64,000 nucleotides of DNA from Rhodocyclaceae bacterium (GTDB lineage: Bacteria; Pseudomonadota; Gammaproteobacteria; Burkholderiales; Rhodocyclaceae). The stretch lies in assembly GCA_013426785.1 (NCBI GenBank), contig JACDZI010000007.1, positions 1 through 64,000 on the forward strand, given 5' to 3'. The translations under genes and the position numbers were made by a program. Below, in pieces: positions 55,801 to 64,000 of the stretch (its first letter is position 1; the number at the start of each line of letters is the position of its first letter). The notes beneath the pieces are model-generated. The model ran no database searches, was not told where the DNA came from, and was given only the letters and a program-made list of their open reading frames with translations.

Positions 55801-57009
55801 TTATATGTAAAGATTCAATGCAGCGCTGGATGCGAGCCATTGGCGCTCGTCCACCTGAGCCAGCGCATCAAGGTCGGCGGGCTTGGCAGCCGAGTCATCC
55901 ACCCACTCCCTTAACTGTGGGCCGCCGTTGATCAGGTCGATAGCCCGCCGGTCATGCTCGTATTCGTAGGGGAAGTTGCGCCACAGGGGGTAGTCCGGCA
56001 GCAGGCGGCGCAGCGCCTTGAAGGCGAGCGCCATCAGTCGCCAGGGCTTGAAGGCGGCGTGGTCGTAGTGGGCCGGATCATCAACATGGATTTGCAGGCC
56101 CTGGCACAGCTTGCCGGCATGCTTGTGGAAAGTCGGCTCGAACCAGCAGGGACGCAATTTGCATCCCTGTAGCCACTGCGGCGCCAGCATTTGCATTTCT
56201 GCAAGGAGTGCCGGGGCGTCGATGTCCGGTGCGCCGAACAGCTCCAACGGCCGGGTGGTACCGCGCCCTTCCGAGAGGGTGGTGCCTTCGAGCATCACCG
56301 TGCCGGCGTAGCAACGCGCCATCGACAGGTTGGGCGCATTCGGGCTCGGATTGATCCAGCTCCGTTCGAGCAGCGGCCAGCCGCAGCCGGGCGCGGCATC
56401 GGGTTTCCAGCCTTCCATGTTGATCACTTGGCAGTCGACATCGAGCTTCAGCGTGGCCACGAACCAGCCGGCCAGTTCGCCCAGCGTCAGGCCGTGGCGC
56501 ATCGGCAGCGGGCCGGCGCCAACGAAGCTTTCCCAACCCTCACGCAACGTCAGACCTTCGACGGGCCGCCCAGCCGGGTTGGGCCGGTCAAGAATCCAGA
56601 CCGCCTTGCCGTGCTGCGCAGCGGCTTCAAGCACATAGCGCAGCGTGGTGATAAAGGTGTAGATGCGGCAGCCAAGATCCTGCAGATCCACCAGCAGCAC
56701 GTCGAAGCTGTCCATCATTGCGGCGGTGGGTCGTCTGACAGCGCCATAGAGGCTGAAGATCGGGGTGCCCAGGACCGGATCCACGAAATCGGGCGACTCC
56801 ATCATGTTGTCCTGCTTGTCGCCACGCAGGCCGTGCTGCGGGCCGAAAGCAGCAGTCAGAAGAATCTCCGGCATGGCAGCCAGCGTATCAAGGCTGTGGG
56901 TCAGGTCACGCGTGGTCGAGGCGGGATGGGCGAGCAGGGCGATACGTTTGCCGATGAGTGGCCGACGCAATGCAGACTCGGACAACAAACGGTCGATGCC
57001 GAATTTCAT
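55801..57009 (-). CDS. NamZ/DUF1343-family exo-beta-N-acetylmuramidase-like protein
   Basis: 402 residues. Family blocks: [99 protein letters not shown] and [20 protein letters not shown]. Characterised NamZ enzymes release N-acetylmuramic acid from peptidoglycan fragments. This protein has no signal peptide, so it would act in the cytoplasm, for example on recycled muropeptides. It overlaps the DOMON-like gene by four bases. Confidence 0.88.
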   Translation of the reverse strand: MKFGIDRLLSESALRRPLIGKRIALLAHPASTTRDLTHSLDTLAAMPEILLTAAFGPQHGLRGDKQDNMMESPDFVDPVLGTPIFSLYGAVRRPTAAMMDSFDVLLVDLQDLGCRIYTFITTLRYVLEAAAQHGKAVWILDRPNPAGRPVEGLTLREGWESFVGAGPLPMRHGLTLGELAGWFVATLKLDVDCQVINMEGWKPDAAPGCGWPLLERSWINPSPNAPNLSMARCYAGTVMLEGTTLSEGRGTTRPLELFGAPDIDAPALLAEMQMLAPQWLQGCKLRPCWFEPTFHKHAGKLCQGLQIHVDDPAHYDHAAFKPWRLMALAFKALRRLLPDYPLWRNFPYEYEHDRRAIDLINGGPQLREWVDDSAAKPADLDALAQVDERQWLASSAALNLYI

Positions 57010-57578
57010 GGCCAGTGGGAGGGGCGGAAGCCGGGAAGACCGAGGCTCAGGACGAAACCGGCGTGATGATGGAAATCGGGCTGGCCGGGCGGGTGGGCCA
57101 GTGCCCAGTAGCCGTGATCGCCGCCATGCGCTTCAAGGATAACCGCTAAAGCAATCCGTAGCGTGTCCCCCTTCGGTAACTCAGCCTTGGGCAACGTGAC
57201 GGTCTGGGTCAGTTGGTCTTCGCCACGTTCGCAACAGAGAGTGGGTGCAGGAAAAGCGTGTGAAGAGGTTGACGGCAGACGGGTGTCGCAGAAATCGTAG
57301 ACCGCCCACTGGCCCGAGGGCGAAAAATTGAACTCCCGATAGCCGGCCGTGCCGACCGGGCCGAGGAAGACCTCGCAACATGTGGTGCGCCAGAGTGCAT
57401 CGGCCGGGGCCGGCGCGTGGGGCGTCGGTACGAGCAGGTCGAGGTTCAGCCCGTGGATGGCATAGACGATGGTGAGTCCGTCGTGCCCCTTGTCCGTCAG
57501 CGTGACATCAACCTGCTGGTGGAAGCGGACAGGGTTGCCCGCATGGCCGGCCAGCTTGACATGGACCGAATGCGCCAT
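57006..57578 (-). CDS. DOMON-like domain protein
   Basis: 190 residues from ATG at 57578. A beta-rich protein with TDKGHDGLTIVYAIHGLNLD, LWRTTCCEVFLGPVGTAGYR, EFNFSPSGQWAVYDFCDTR and ALAVILEAHGGDHGYWALAH, the pattern of the carbohydrate- or haem-binding DOMON-like fold. No signal peptide. Ligand unknown. Translationally coupled to the NamZ-like gene downstream. Confidence 0.75.
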   Translation of the reverse strand: MAHSVHVKLAGHAGNPVRFHQQVDVTLTDKGHDGLTIVYAIHGLNLDLLVPTPHAPAPADALWRTTCCEVFLGPVGTAGYREFNFSPSGQWAVYDFCDTRLPSTSSHAFPAPTLCCERGEDQLTQTVTLPKAELPKGDTLRIALAVILEAHGGDHGYWALAHPPGQPDFHHHAGFVLSLGLPGFRPSHWP

Positions 57579-57585
57579 CGGCGAA

Positions 57586-58428
57586 TCAGGCGGCAAGCAC
57601 CGTCTGGGATTGCTCGCCGAGTCCTTCGACGCCGAGGTGCACGACATCGCCGGCCTTGAGGAACTGCGGCGGCTTCATGCCGAGGCCGACGCCGGGCGGC
57701 GTGCCGGTGCAGATCACATCGCCGGGGTTGAGCGTCATGAACTGGGAGATGTAGCTGATCAGGTGGGCGCAGGGGAAGATCATCTGGTCGGTATTGCTAT
57801 CCTGGCACCGCTCGCCATTGACTTCGAGCCAGACGCGCAGTTTCTGGGGGTCCTCGATTTCATCGGGCGTCACCAGCCAGGGGCCGATCGGCGCGAAGGT
57901 ATCGCAGCCCTTGCCCTTGTCCCAACTGCCGCCGCGGTTCTTCTGGAAATCGCGTTCGGAGACGTCGTGGAAGGTGACATAACCGGCCAGATGGGACAGG
58001 GCCTTGTCCTCGCTGACGTAGCGGGCCTCCTTGCCAATCACCAGGCCCAGTTCGGCTTCCCAGTCGGTTTTGACCGAGGTGTGCGGCAGGCGGATCGGGT
58101 CACAGGGGCCGTTGATCGCGGTGGTCGCCTTCATGAACAGTACCGGCTCGGTGGGAATCGCGGAGCCGGTTTCCAGCGCATGGTCGCGGTAGTTGAGGCC
58201 GACGCCGATGATCTTGCTGATGCCGGTGAAAGGTACGCCGAGGCGTGGCCTGCCCATGACGAGCGGGAGTCTAGCCGGATCGATTTTCTTCAGGCGTTTC
58301 TGCCCGGCCGGGGAAAGCTGTGGCCAGCCGATATCGCTGCAATGGGCCGACAGGTCGCGCAGCTTTCCTTGCGTATCGATCAGGCCGGGTTTTTCGCGCC
58401 CCTTGGCGCCGTAGCGGACGAGTTTCAT
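57586..58428 (-). CDS. fumarylacetoacetate hydrolase-family protein
   Basis: 280 residues. GVGLNYRDHALETG, EPVLFMKATTAINGP, TDWEAELGLVIGK with metal-binding acidic residues, GYVTFHDVSERDFQ and NPGDVICTGTPPGVGLG are the FAH-family core. Members include 2-hydroxyhepta-dienedioate isomerase, fumarylpyruvate hydrolase, acylpyruvase and oxaloacetate decarboxylase. The exact reaction cannot be picked by eye. Confidence 0.9.
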   Translation of the reverse strand: MKLVRYGAKGREKPGLIDTQGKLRDLSAHCSDIGWPQLSPAGQKRLKKIDPARLPLVMGRPRLGVPFTGISKIIGVGLNYRDHALETGSAIPTEPVLFMKATTAINGPCDPIRLPHTSVKTDWEAELGLVIGKEARYVSEDKALSHLAGYVTFHDVSERDFQKNRGGSWDKGKGCDTFAPIGPWLVTPDEIEDPQKLRVWLEVNGERCQDSNTDQMIFPCAHLISYISQFMTLNPGDVICTGTPPGVGLGMKPPQFLKAGDVVHLGVEGLGEQSQTVLAA

Positions 58429-58441
58429 CTTGCGGGTTTCC

Positions 58442-59908
58442 TTATTTCTTGCCGAGGCCGCCAAGCAGGGCAGCAACCGGACGCAGCGGACGCCGTGGTG
58501 CTGGCGCCGACTTTTCTGAGGATTGATCGCCTACCACCTCTGCCTTGGATTCGTAGGGTTTTGAGAAGTCAAAACCGTCGGCGGCGATCTTCGATTGCTT
58601 CGGCAGCCGGGGCAGGTGCGCGATAGGTGCCGGCAGACGGTCCAGCGGGGCTTTCGGGCCGTGGCCGACGCGGGGTTCGTGCTTGTGGCCGTGGCCTCTG
58701 CTACCCCTGTCGCTGCGCTCACTGCGGCCTTCCTGATCCGGGCGCTCGTTGAGGCCGGCGCTCGAACCGGGCTCGAAACCCGGCACGATCACCTGTTCGA
58801 TCTTGAACTTGGTCAGCCGTTCGATTTCGGCCAGCCGTGGTCTCTCCTCGGGCGCCACCAGCGAGGTGGCCTCGCCGTGCTTGCCGGCACGGCCGGTGCG
58901 GCCGATGCGATGCACATAGTCCTCGGCGACGCGCGGCAGTTCGTAGTTGATGACGTGCGGCAGATCGTCGATGTCCAGACCTCGGGCCGCGACATCAGTG
59001 GCGACCAGCACCCGCGCCGTGCCGGCCTTGAAGGCTTCCAGCGCCTTGGTGCGCTCCTGCTGGGTCTTGTCGCCGTGGATCGCGGTGGCATTGACGCCCT
59101 GTTTTTCGAGCCAGACCGCCAGGCGGCTGGTGCCGAATTTGGTGGCGACGAAGATCAGCACCTGGGTCATGCTCGGGTCGCGCAGCAGTTCGAGCAGCAG
59201 GTAGCGCTTGCGGTCGGCGGCGACCGGATGGACGCGGTGAGTGATGGTTTCGGACACCATGTTGCGGCGGGCGACTTCGATCAGTTGCGGTGCCTTCAGC
59301 ATCGCGTCGGCCAGCCGCTTGATCTCGTCCGAGAAGGTGGCGGAAAACAGCAGGCTCTGACGCGTCGTCGGCAACAGCTTGAGGATGCGCTTGATGTCCG
59401 GGATGAAGCCCATGTCCAGCATGCGGTCGGCTTCGTCGAGCACGAGGAATTCCACCGCGCCGAAGTTGACGGTTTTCTGCTCGACGTGGTCGAGCAGACG
59501 GCCCGGCGTGGCGACGACGATCTCGCGACCTTCCTTCAGTTCGGCGATCTGCGAGCGCATGTCCACGCCGCCATAGATACAGACCGAACGCAGGTCGACG
59601 TATTTGCTGTAGATCTTGACCGATTCGTGCACCTGCATCGCCAGTTCGCGCGTCGGCGTGAGGATCAGCGCCCGCACCGGATGGCGCGCGGGTGAGGGCG
59701 AACTGCTGGCATGGCGGGCGAGCCGGTGCAGTAGCGGCAGGGTGAAGCCCGCCGTCTTGCCGGTGCCGGTCTGCGCACCGCCCATGACGTCGTTGCCGGC
59801 CAGGATGATCGGGATCGCCTGTGCCTGGATCGGCGTGGGTTCGGTATAGCCGACTTCCAGCACGGCCTTGAGGATTTCGGGCGCCAGCCCGAGGTCAGTG
59901 AATTTCAC
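58442..59908 (-). CDS. rhlE: DEAD-box RNA helicase RhlE
   Basis: 488 residues from GTG 59908 (VKFTDLGLAPEI); an ATG at 59947 would add 13. Motifs in order: Q motif (YTEPTPIQAQAIP), AQTGTGKTAG (I), PTRELA (Ia), TPGR (Ib), DEAD (II), SAT (III), ATDVAARGLDI (V), HRIGRTGRAG (VI). The C-terminal tail is basic and low-complexity. Residues about 465-473 (EKSAPAPRR) come from a degenerate dispersed-repeat copy. Role in RNA remodelling/degradation is inferred from the family. Confidence 0.95.
   Translation of the reverse strand: MKFTDLGLAPEILKAVLEVGYTEPTPIQAQAIPIILAGNDVMGGAQTGTGKTAGFTLPLLHRLARHASSSPSPARHPVRALILTPTRELAMQVHESVKIYSKYVDLRSVCIYGGVDMRSQIAELKEGREIVVATPGRLLDHVEQKTVNFGAVEFLVLDEADRMLDMGFIPDIKRILKLLPTTRQSLLFSATFSDEIKRLADAMLKAPQLIEVARRNMVSETITHRVHPVAADRKRYLLLELLRDPSMTQVLIFVATKFGTSRLAVWLEKQGVNATAIHGDKTQQERTKALEAFKAGTARVLVATDVAARGLDIDDLPHVINYELPRVAEDYVHRIGRTGRAGKHGEATSLVAPEERPRLAEIERLTKFKIEQVIVPGFEPGSSAGLNERPDQEGRSERSDRGSRGHGHKHEPRVGHGPKAPLDRLPAPIAHLPRLPKQSKIAADGFDFSKPYESKAEVVGDQSSEKSAPAPRRPLRPVAALLGGLGKK
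58492..58515 (-). repeat. dispersed repeat, copy 15 (3' end of rhlE)
   Basis: Four mismatches to the consensus. Sense to rhlE, in frame, coding EKSAPAPRR in the disordered tail. Confidence 0.55.
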
Positions 59909-60081
59909 GCAGCGACTCCGGTTGCGTTGCGCACCCATTGCCCGCAAGGGCGGTGCCGGCTCAGGCGGGGCAACTTATGCTTGGGGATGGCCCGATGTAG
60001 CCGGACCGCATCCAACCGGCAGGATGCGCAGCGATTCTACGGTAAATCAGTGGGAAATGATCCTGCCGTCAGTCGGCGCGC

Positions 60082-60486
60082 TCAGATGACCTTGCCGTCA
60101 GCCTTGGCAGCAGGCAGTGGCTTGCTATCGTCCGAGTGGGAGGTACCGTCCTTCTTGGCTGGCGCGGCTTCTTCGATCGCTACGGGGTTGGCGGCGGCGG
60201 GCTTGTTCTTGTCCGCCTTCTGGAACTGCGGGGTAACGACTTCGATATTGTTTTCCCGCATGTAGGCATCCATGTCTCGCCAGCCGGTGAACACCGCCGC
60301 CTTGAGCGCCTTGGGATTCAACGTGTAGCAATCTTCCAGCGCCCGTCCGCTGTGACGGCAGGCGCTGCCGACAGCACGGCCTTCCGCCTCCCTAGCGGCA
60401 GCGATTTTGGTCGGATCCTCGATACCTATCTGTTCGCAGCCGACGAGAATTACGAGAAAGATTGGCAGTAACAACTTGTTGCGCAA
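60082..60486 (-). CDS. predicted lipoprotein of unknown function
   Basis: 134 residues from TTG 60486. NKLLLPIFLVILVGCEQIG is a lipoprotein signal with a lipobox (LVGC). The mature domain has IAAAREAEGRAVGSACRHSG, ALEDCYTLNP and FTGWRDMDAYMRENNIEVV, and ends in a Lys/Ala/Pro-rich tail. Two cysteines besides the lipid-modified one could form a disulfide. No family recognised. Confidence 0.7.
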   Translation of the reverse strand: MRNKLLLPIFLVILVGCEQIGIEDPTKIAAAREAEGRAVGSACRHSGRALEDCYTLNPKALKAAVFTGWRDMDAYMRENNIEVVTPQFQKADKNKPAAANPVAIEEAAPAKKDGTSHSDDSKPLPAAKADGKVI

Positions 60487-60748
60487 GGTATTTTGCCTGA
60501 TTGGGTGGCGAACGATGCAAATGCTGTATGGAGTTAACGGCAGCAGCCACTGTTTCTTTAAGTTGCCTACTGCGCTCTTCCTCGGCCAAGCGTTGCACAT
60601 CCGCTGCCGACATCGCTGTATTGGCACGATTTTTCAGCATCAGCCAGAGGATCTCGCCATTGACGAGGATCAGGGCAACCTCGATATAGAGGATGGCCGA
60701 TACCAGTTGCCGCTGGGAATTGTCCGTAAAGAGGCGGAATAACGTGCA
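60392..60748 (-). pseudogene. small one-helix membrane protein with disrupted start
   Basis: The open frame has no ATG, GTG or TTG ahead of its clear membrane helix (QLVSAILYIEVALILVNGEI), which is followed by a soluble helix (SAADVQRLAEEERSRQLKET). An ATG at 60749-60747 lies one base out of phase. Dropping the C at 60746 (minus strand) would give MTLFRLFTDNSQRQLVSAIL, a natural-looking start. This suggests a frameshift mutation or base-call error. The 3' end overlaps the lipoprotein gene. The first in-frame ATG, at 60640, is after the helix. Confidence 0.35.
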
Positions 60749-60789
60749 TCAGGGTAGACTCAAGCCTTCAGAACATACCGGACAGACGC

Positions 60790-62133
60790 ATGAAACATTC
60801 CTTGACCCTCCTGATGACTGCCCTGTGCCTCGTATTTTCCACCACGCCCGGCATGGCAGCACCGGATAAACCCGGCAAGCCAGCGAAACCGGCCAGAGCA
60901 GTGCCGGCGCCACTGCCACCACCGGAAATCGTACTCCGCCACAGCCTGACCGGTGGTGCGCTCGACAGCCTGGCGACGCTGGTAATGGGCTTCAATGATG
61001 AAGAAGCGAAACCGAAAACGGCAGGCGGACGCATCAGCCTGGAGGACGTCACGGGCCTGGCCGACAAGAGTCGCCTGCCACACATTGCGCTGTTCGACCA
61101 GGACGACGTCCAGTTGATGTTTGACACGCGCCCGCGTTTCCTGACCCTCAACCAGGTCATGGAGGCCGGCAAACAGCGGTTTGATGCTAAGGCCTTTTAT
61201 CCGCAGATGATCGATGCGGTCGACGACCTCACCGGCAAGATGCAGGCGCTGCCGCTGGCGCTCTCCCTGCCGGTACTGTTCTACAACAAGGCCACCTTCG
61301 TCAAGGCGAAGCTCGATCCCGAGGTGCCGCCGAAGACATGGTGGGAACTACAGGAGGCGGCAGGGGCGATCCGCGAGACGGGTTCGCGCTGTCCGCTGAC
61401 CAGCTCCCGTTTCGCCTGGGTGCACCTCGAAAACGTGTCGGCCCAGCACGGCGAGCCGCTGGTTACGAAAAACGGCAAGCAGGACCAACTGGCGCTCAAC
61501 AGCTTGGTCAATGTGAAGCACGTTGCCCTGTTGACGAGTTGGCACAAGAGCAAGTACTTCATCTATTCCGGCCCGGGGCGCGAGGGTGACGATCGATTTT
61601 ACAGCGGCGATTGCGCCATGCTGACCGGCGAATCGTCCTTCTATGCCCGGCTTGCCCGCGACAAGCCGGGTTTCCCGGTGGGCGTGGCCCTGCTGCCTTA
61701 TTACGATGACGTGCATGGGGCGCGGCCAACCCATTTACTGCCCGACGGCCCGGCCCTGTGGGTGCTGGCCGGCGACAAAAAACCCGAGCAGCAGGTGATC
61801 GCCCGTTTCATTGCCTTTCTGATGCAGCCGGCGGTACAGCGCGAATGGGTGCGCAGCACCGGCTTCCTGCCGATGACGCCAGCGGCCGTGCAGGCCCTGC
61901 GCGATTCGGGTGGCAACCCGGCGATTCTTGATCAGGCTGAGCGTCGCCTGTCGATGGTGACGCGTGACTCGGCGCGCACCAAATCCGGTCCCGACCGCAG
62001 TCGCGTGCGGGCGATCCTCAACGAGGAACTCGAATTGGTCTGGGGCAACCAGAAGCCGGCCAAGGAAGCCCTCGATACCGCCGTGCTGCGCTCCGGCGCG
62101 ATGAACGTACCTGCTGCCAGCAAGAAAAATTGA
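60790..62133 (+). CDS. ugpB: ABC transporter substrate-binding protein, UgpB-like
   Basis: 447 residues with a signal peptide ending GMAA, then a Lys/Pro-rich linker (KPGKPAKPARAVPAPLPPPE). The rest follows the extracellular solute-binding family 1 fold seen in glycerol-3-phosphate-binding UgpB: LPLALSLPVLFYNKATFVKA, PKTWWELQEAA, CPLTSSRFAWVHLEN, GDCAMLTGESSFYARLA, VALLPYYDDVHGAR, FLMQPAVQREWVRSTGFLP. A glycerophosphodiesterase gene overlaps its end (TTGA), supporting a glycerol-phosphate role. Permease and ATPase genes (ugpAEC) are not in the window. Confidence 0.82.
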   Translation: MKHSLTLLMTALCLVFSTTPGMAAPDKPGKPAKPARAVPAPLPPPEIVLRHSLTGGALDSLATLVMGFNDEEAKPKTAGGRISLEDVTGLADKSRLPHIALFDQDDVQLMFDTRPRFLTLNQVMEAGKQRFDAKAFYPQMIDAVDDLTGKMQALPLALSLPVLFYNKATFVKAKLDPEVPPKTWWELQEAAGAIRETGSRCPLTSSRFAWVHLENVSAQHGEPLVTKNGKQDQLALNSLVNVKHVALLTSWHKSKYFIYSGPGREGDDRFYSGDCAMLTGESSFYARLARDKPGFPVGVALLPYYDDVHGARPTHLLPDGPALWVLAGDKKPEQQVIARFIAFLMQPAVQREWVRSTGFLPMTPAAVQALRDSGGNPAILDQAERRLSMVTRDSARTKSGPDRSRVRAILNEELELVWGNQKPAKEALDTAVLRSGAMNVPAASKKN

Positions 62134-62816
62134 TCTCCTACCCCCGCATCATCGCGCATCGGTGTGGCGGGGCACTGGCAATGGAGAACTCGCTGGCCGG
62201 CCTGGAGGTGGCTGCCCGGCTGGGTTGCATGGCGGTCGAGTTCGATGTCATGTTGACCGCCGATGGCGTGCCGATCCTGATGCATGACGAGACGCTCGAC
62301 CGGACCACGTGCTGCACGGGGCGGGTGGCCGAGCGGAACTTTGCCGACATTCGCGCCGGCGATCCCGCCGTGCCGACGCTCGCCGATGCGATCGCCACCT
62401 GCCGACGCCTCGGGCTGTGGGCGAATATCGAACTCAAACCGGCGGCCGGGCACGAGGAAGAAACCGGCGCTGGCGTAGCTGCCTGGCTAGCGGCGCACTG
62501 GGACGGCCGGGGCGTCATTTCATCTTTCAGCGAAAAGTCGGCGCTGGCGGCACGGCGTCATTTGCCGGATGCCCCCTTCGCCTTGCTCTGCGATGCCTTG
62601 CCAGCGGATTGGCAGGATGCCCGCGCACGCCTCTGCCCAGTGGCGGTACATCTTGATGCTGATCTGGTCGATCCTGCCGTGGCGGCAGCACTGGCCGGTC
62701 GGCCCTGGGTCTGTTACACGGTGAATGAACGTTCCACAGCCGACCATCTGTTTGCGCTGGGGTGTGCCGGAGTGTTTACCGATCGTCCCGACTTGCTGCT
62801 GCCGGCCTTCGCGTAG
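62130..62816 (+). CDS. ugpQ: glycerophosphodiester phosphodiesterase
   Basis: 228 residues, TTG start overlapping the preceding stop. GDPD signature: [18 protein letters not shown] with the catalytic His and Glu, [31 protein letters not shown], and [20 protein letters not shown] near the end. Hydrolyses glycerophosphodiesters to glycerol 3-phosphate plus an alcohol in the cytoplasm. Residues about 135-142 (EKSALAAR) come from a dispersed-repeat copy. Confidence 0.93.
   Translation: MISYPRIIAHRCGGALAMENSLAGLEVAARLGCMAVEFDVMLTADGVPILMHDETLDRTTCCTGRVAERNFADIRAGDPAVPTLADAIATCRRLGLWANIELKPAAGHEEETGAGVAAWLAAHWDGRGVISSFSEKSALAARRHLPDAPFALLCDALPADWQDARARLCPVAVHLDADLVDPAVAAALAGRPWVCYTVNERSTADHLFALGCAGVFTDRPDLLLPAFA
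62533..62556 (+). repeat. dispersed 24-bp repeat, copy 16 (inside ugpQ)
   Basis: AAAA then GTCGGCGCTGGCGGCACGGC, one mismatch. Sense to ugpQ, in frame, coding EKSALAARR. Confidence 0.9.
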
Positions 62817-62850
62817 AATTCCCGCACCCCGAGCATTGTCGAGCCACGTC

Positions 62851-64000
<1,150 letters not shown>

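Noticed and set aside
56124-56160. AAAGTCGGCTCGAACCAGCAGGGACGC as another repeat copy (positions 56129-56155)
   Set aside because: Spacing and middle bases do not fit, and the protein segment (CWFEPTF) looks like family sequence.
60061-60090. CTGCCGTCAGTCGGCGCG as a repeat
   Set aside because: The elements of the consensus are present but in the wrong order.

Overview
The window is a dense, GC-rich, almost entirely coding stretch of a betaproteobacterial chromosome. The gene order rpe-gph-trpE, yhdP-nitrilase-tldD and glcDEF, together with the overall gene content, suggests a Rhodocyclales-type organism with respiratory, redox-versatile metabolism. That placement is an inference from gene content, not a phylogeny. 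No rRNA, tRNA or CRISPR array was seen, and no gene-free stretch exceeds 300 bases.

Layout. 1-90: possible end of an insertion sequence and a nine-codon stub that resembles the start of trpG. 101-2950 (minus): rpe-gph-trpE. 3050-7954: apaG, a membrane methyltransferase-like protein, argJ, glnE. 8005-15834 (plus): yhdP, a nitrilase-family amidase, tldD, a DAHP synthase and a small cyclic-nucleotide-binding protein. 15845-21375: cob(I)alamin adenosyltransferase and two divergent SulP anion transporters, one fused to two universal-stress domains and one carrying a coiled-coil insert.

21483-29521 (plus) encodes a six-subunit complex related to hydrogenase-4 and complex I. Its large subunit has lost both Ni-binding cysteine pairs, so it is an energy-converting-hydrogenase-related (Ehr) complex rather than a hydrogenase. 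A plant-type ferredoxin-NADP reductase follows it directly. Converging on it, 29547-34835 (minus) encodes a true [NiFe] hydrogenase of the Isp type (hynS-isp1-isp2-hynL) with its maturation protease. Upstream on the same strand are an OB-fold periplasmic protein, two diheme cytochromes c, an MtrB-type outer-membrane barrel, an MtrA-type decaheme cytochrome, an AraC regulator and a chromate transporter (to 43134). Together these suggest H2 oxidation combined with electron transfer across the outer membrane.

43193-64000: an unusual HTH/coiled-coil/2Fe-2S/flavin reductase with an S24-like protein and two small unknowns; hydroxypyruvate isomerase with glcDEF (glycolate oxidation); HDOD and PP2C signalling proteins; pntAB; a second-type IF-1 and a cold-shock protein; a NamZ-family protein, a DOMON-like protein, an FAA hydrolase and rhlE; a lipoprotein; an ABC substrate-binding protein with ugpQ; and the start of alaS.

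The most striking non-genic signal is a 24-bp dispersed repeat: AAAA followed by GTCGGCGCTGGCRGGACGGC. It occurs about sixteen times in both orientations. Three copies are identical over all 24 bases. Copies lie in small intergenic gaps and also in frame inside trpE, argJ, chrA, glcE (twice), rhlE and ugpQ.
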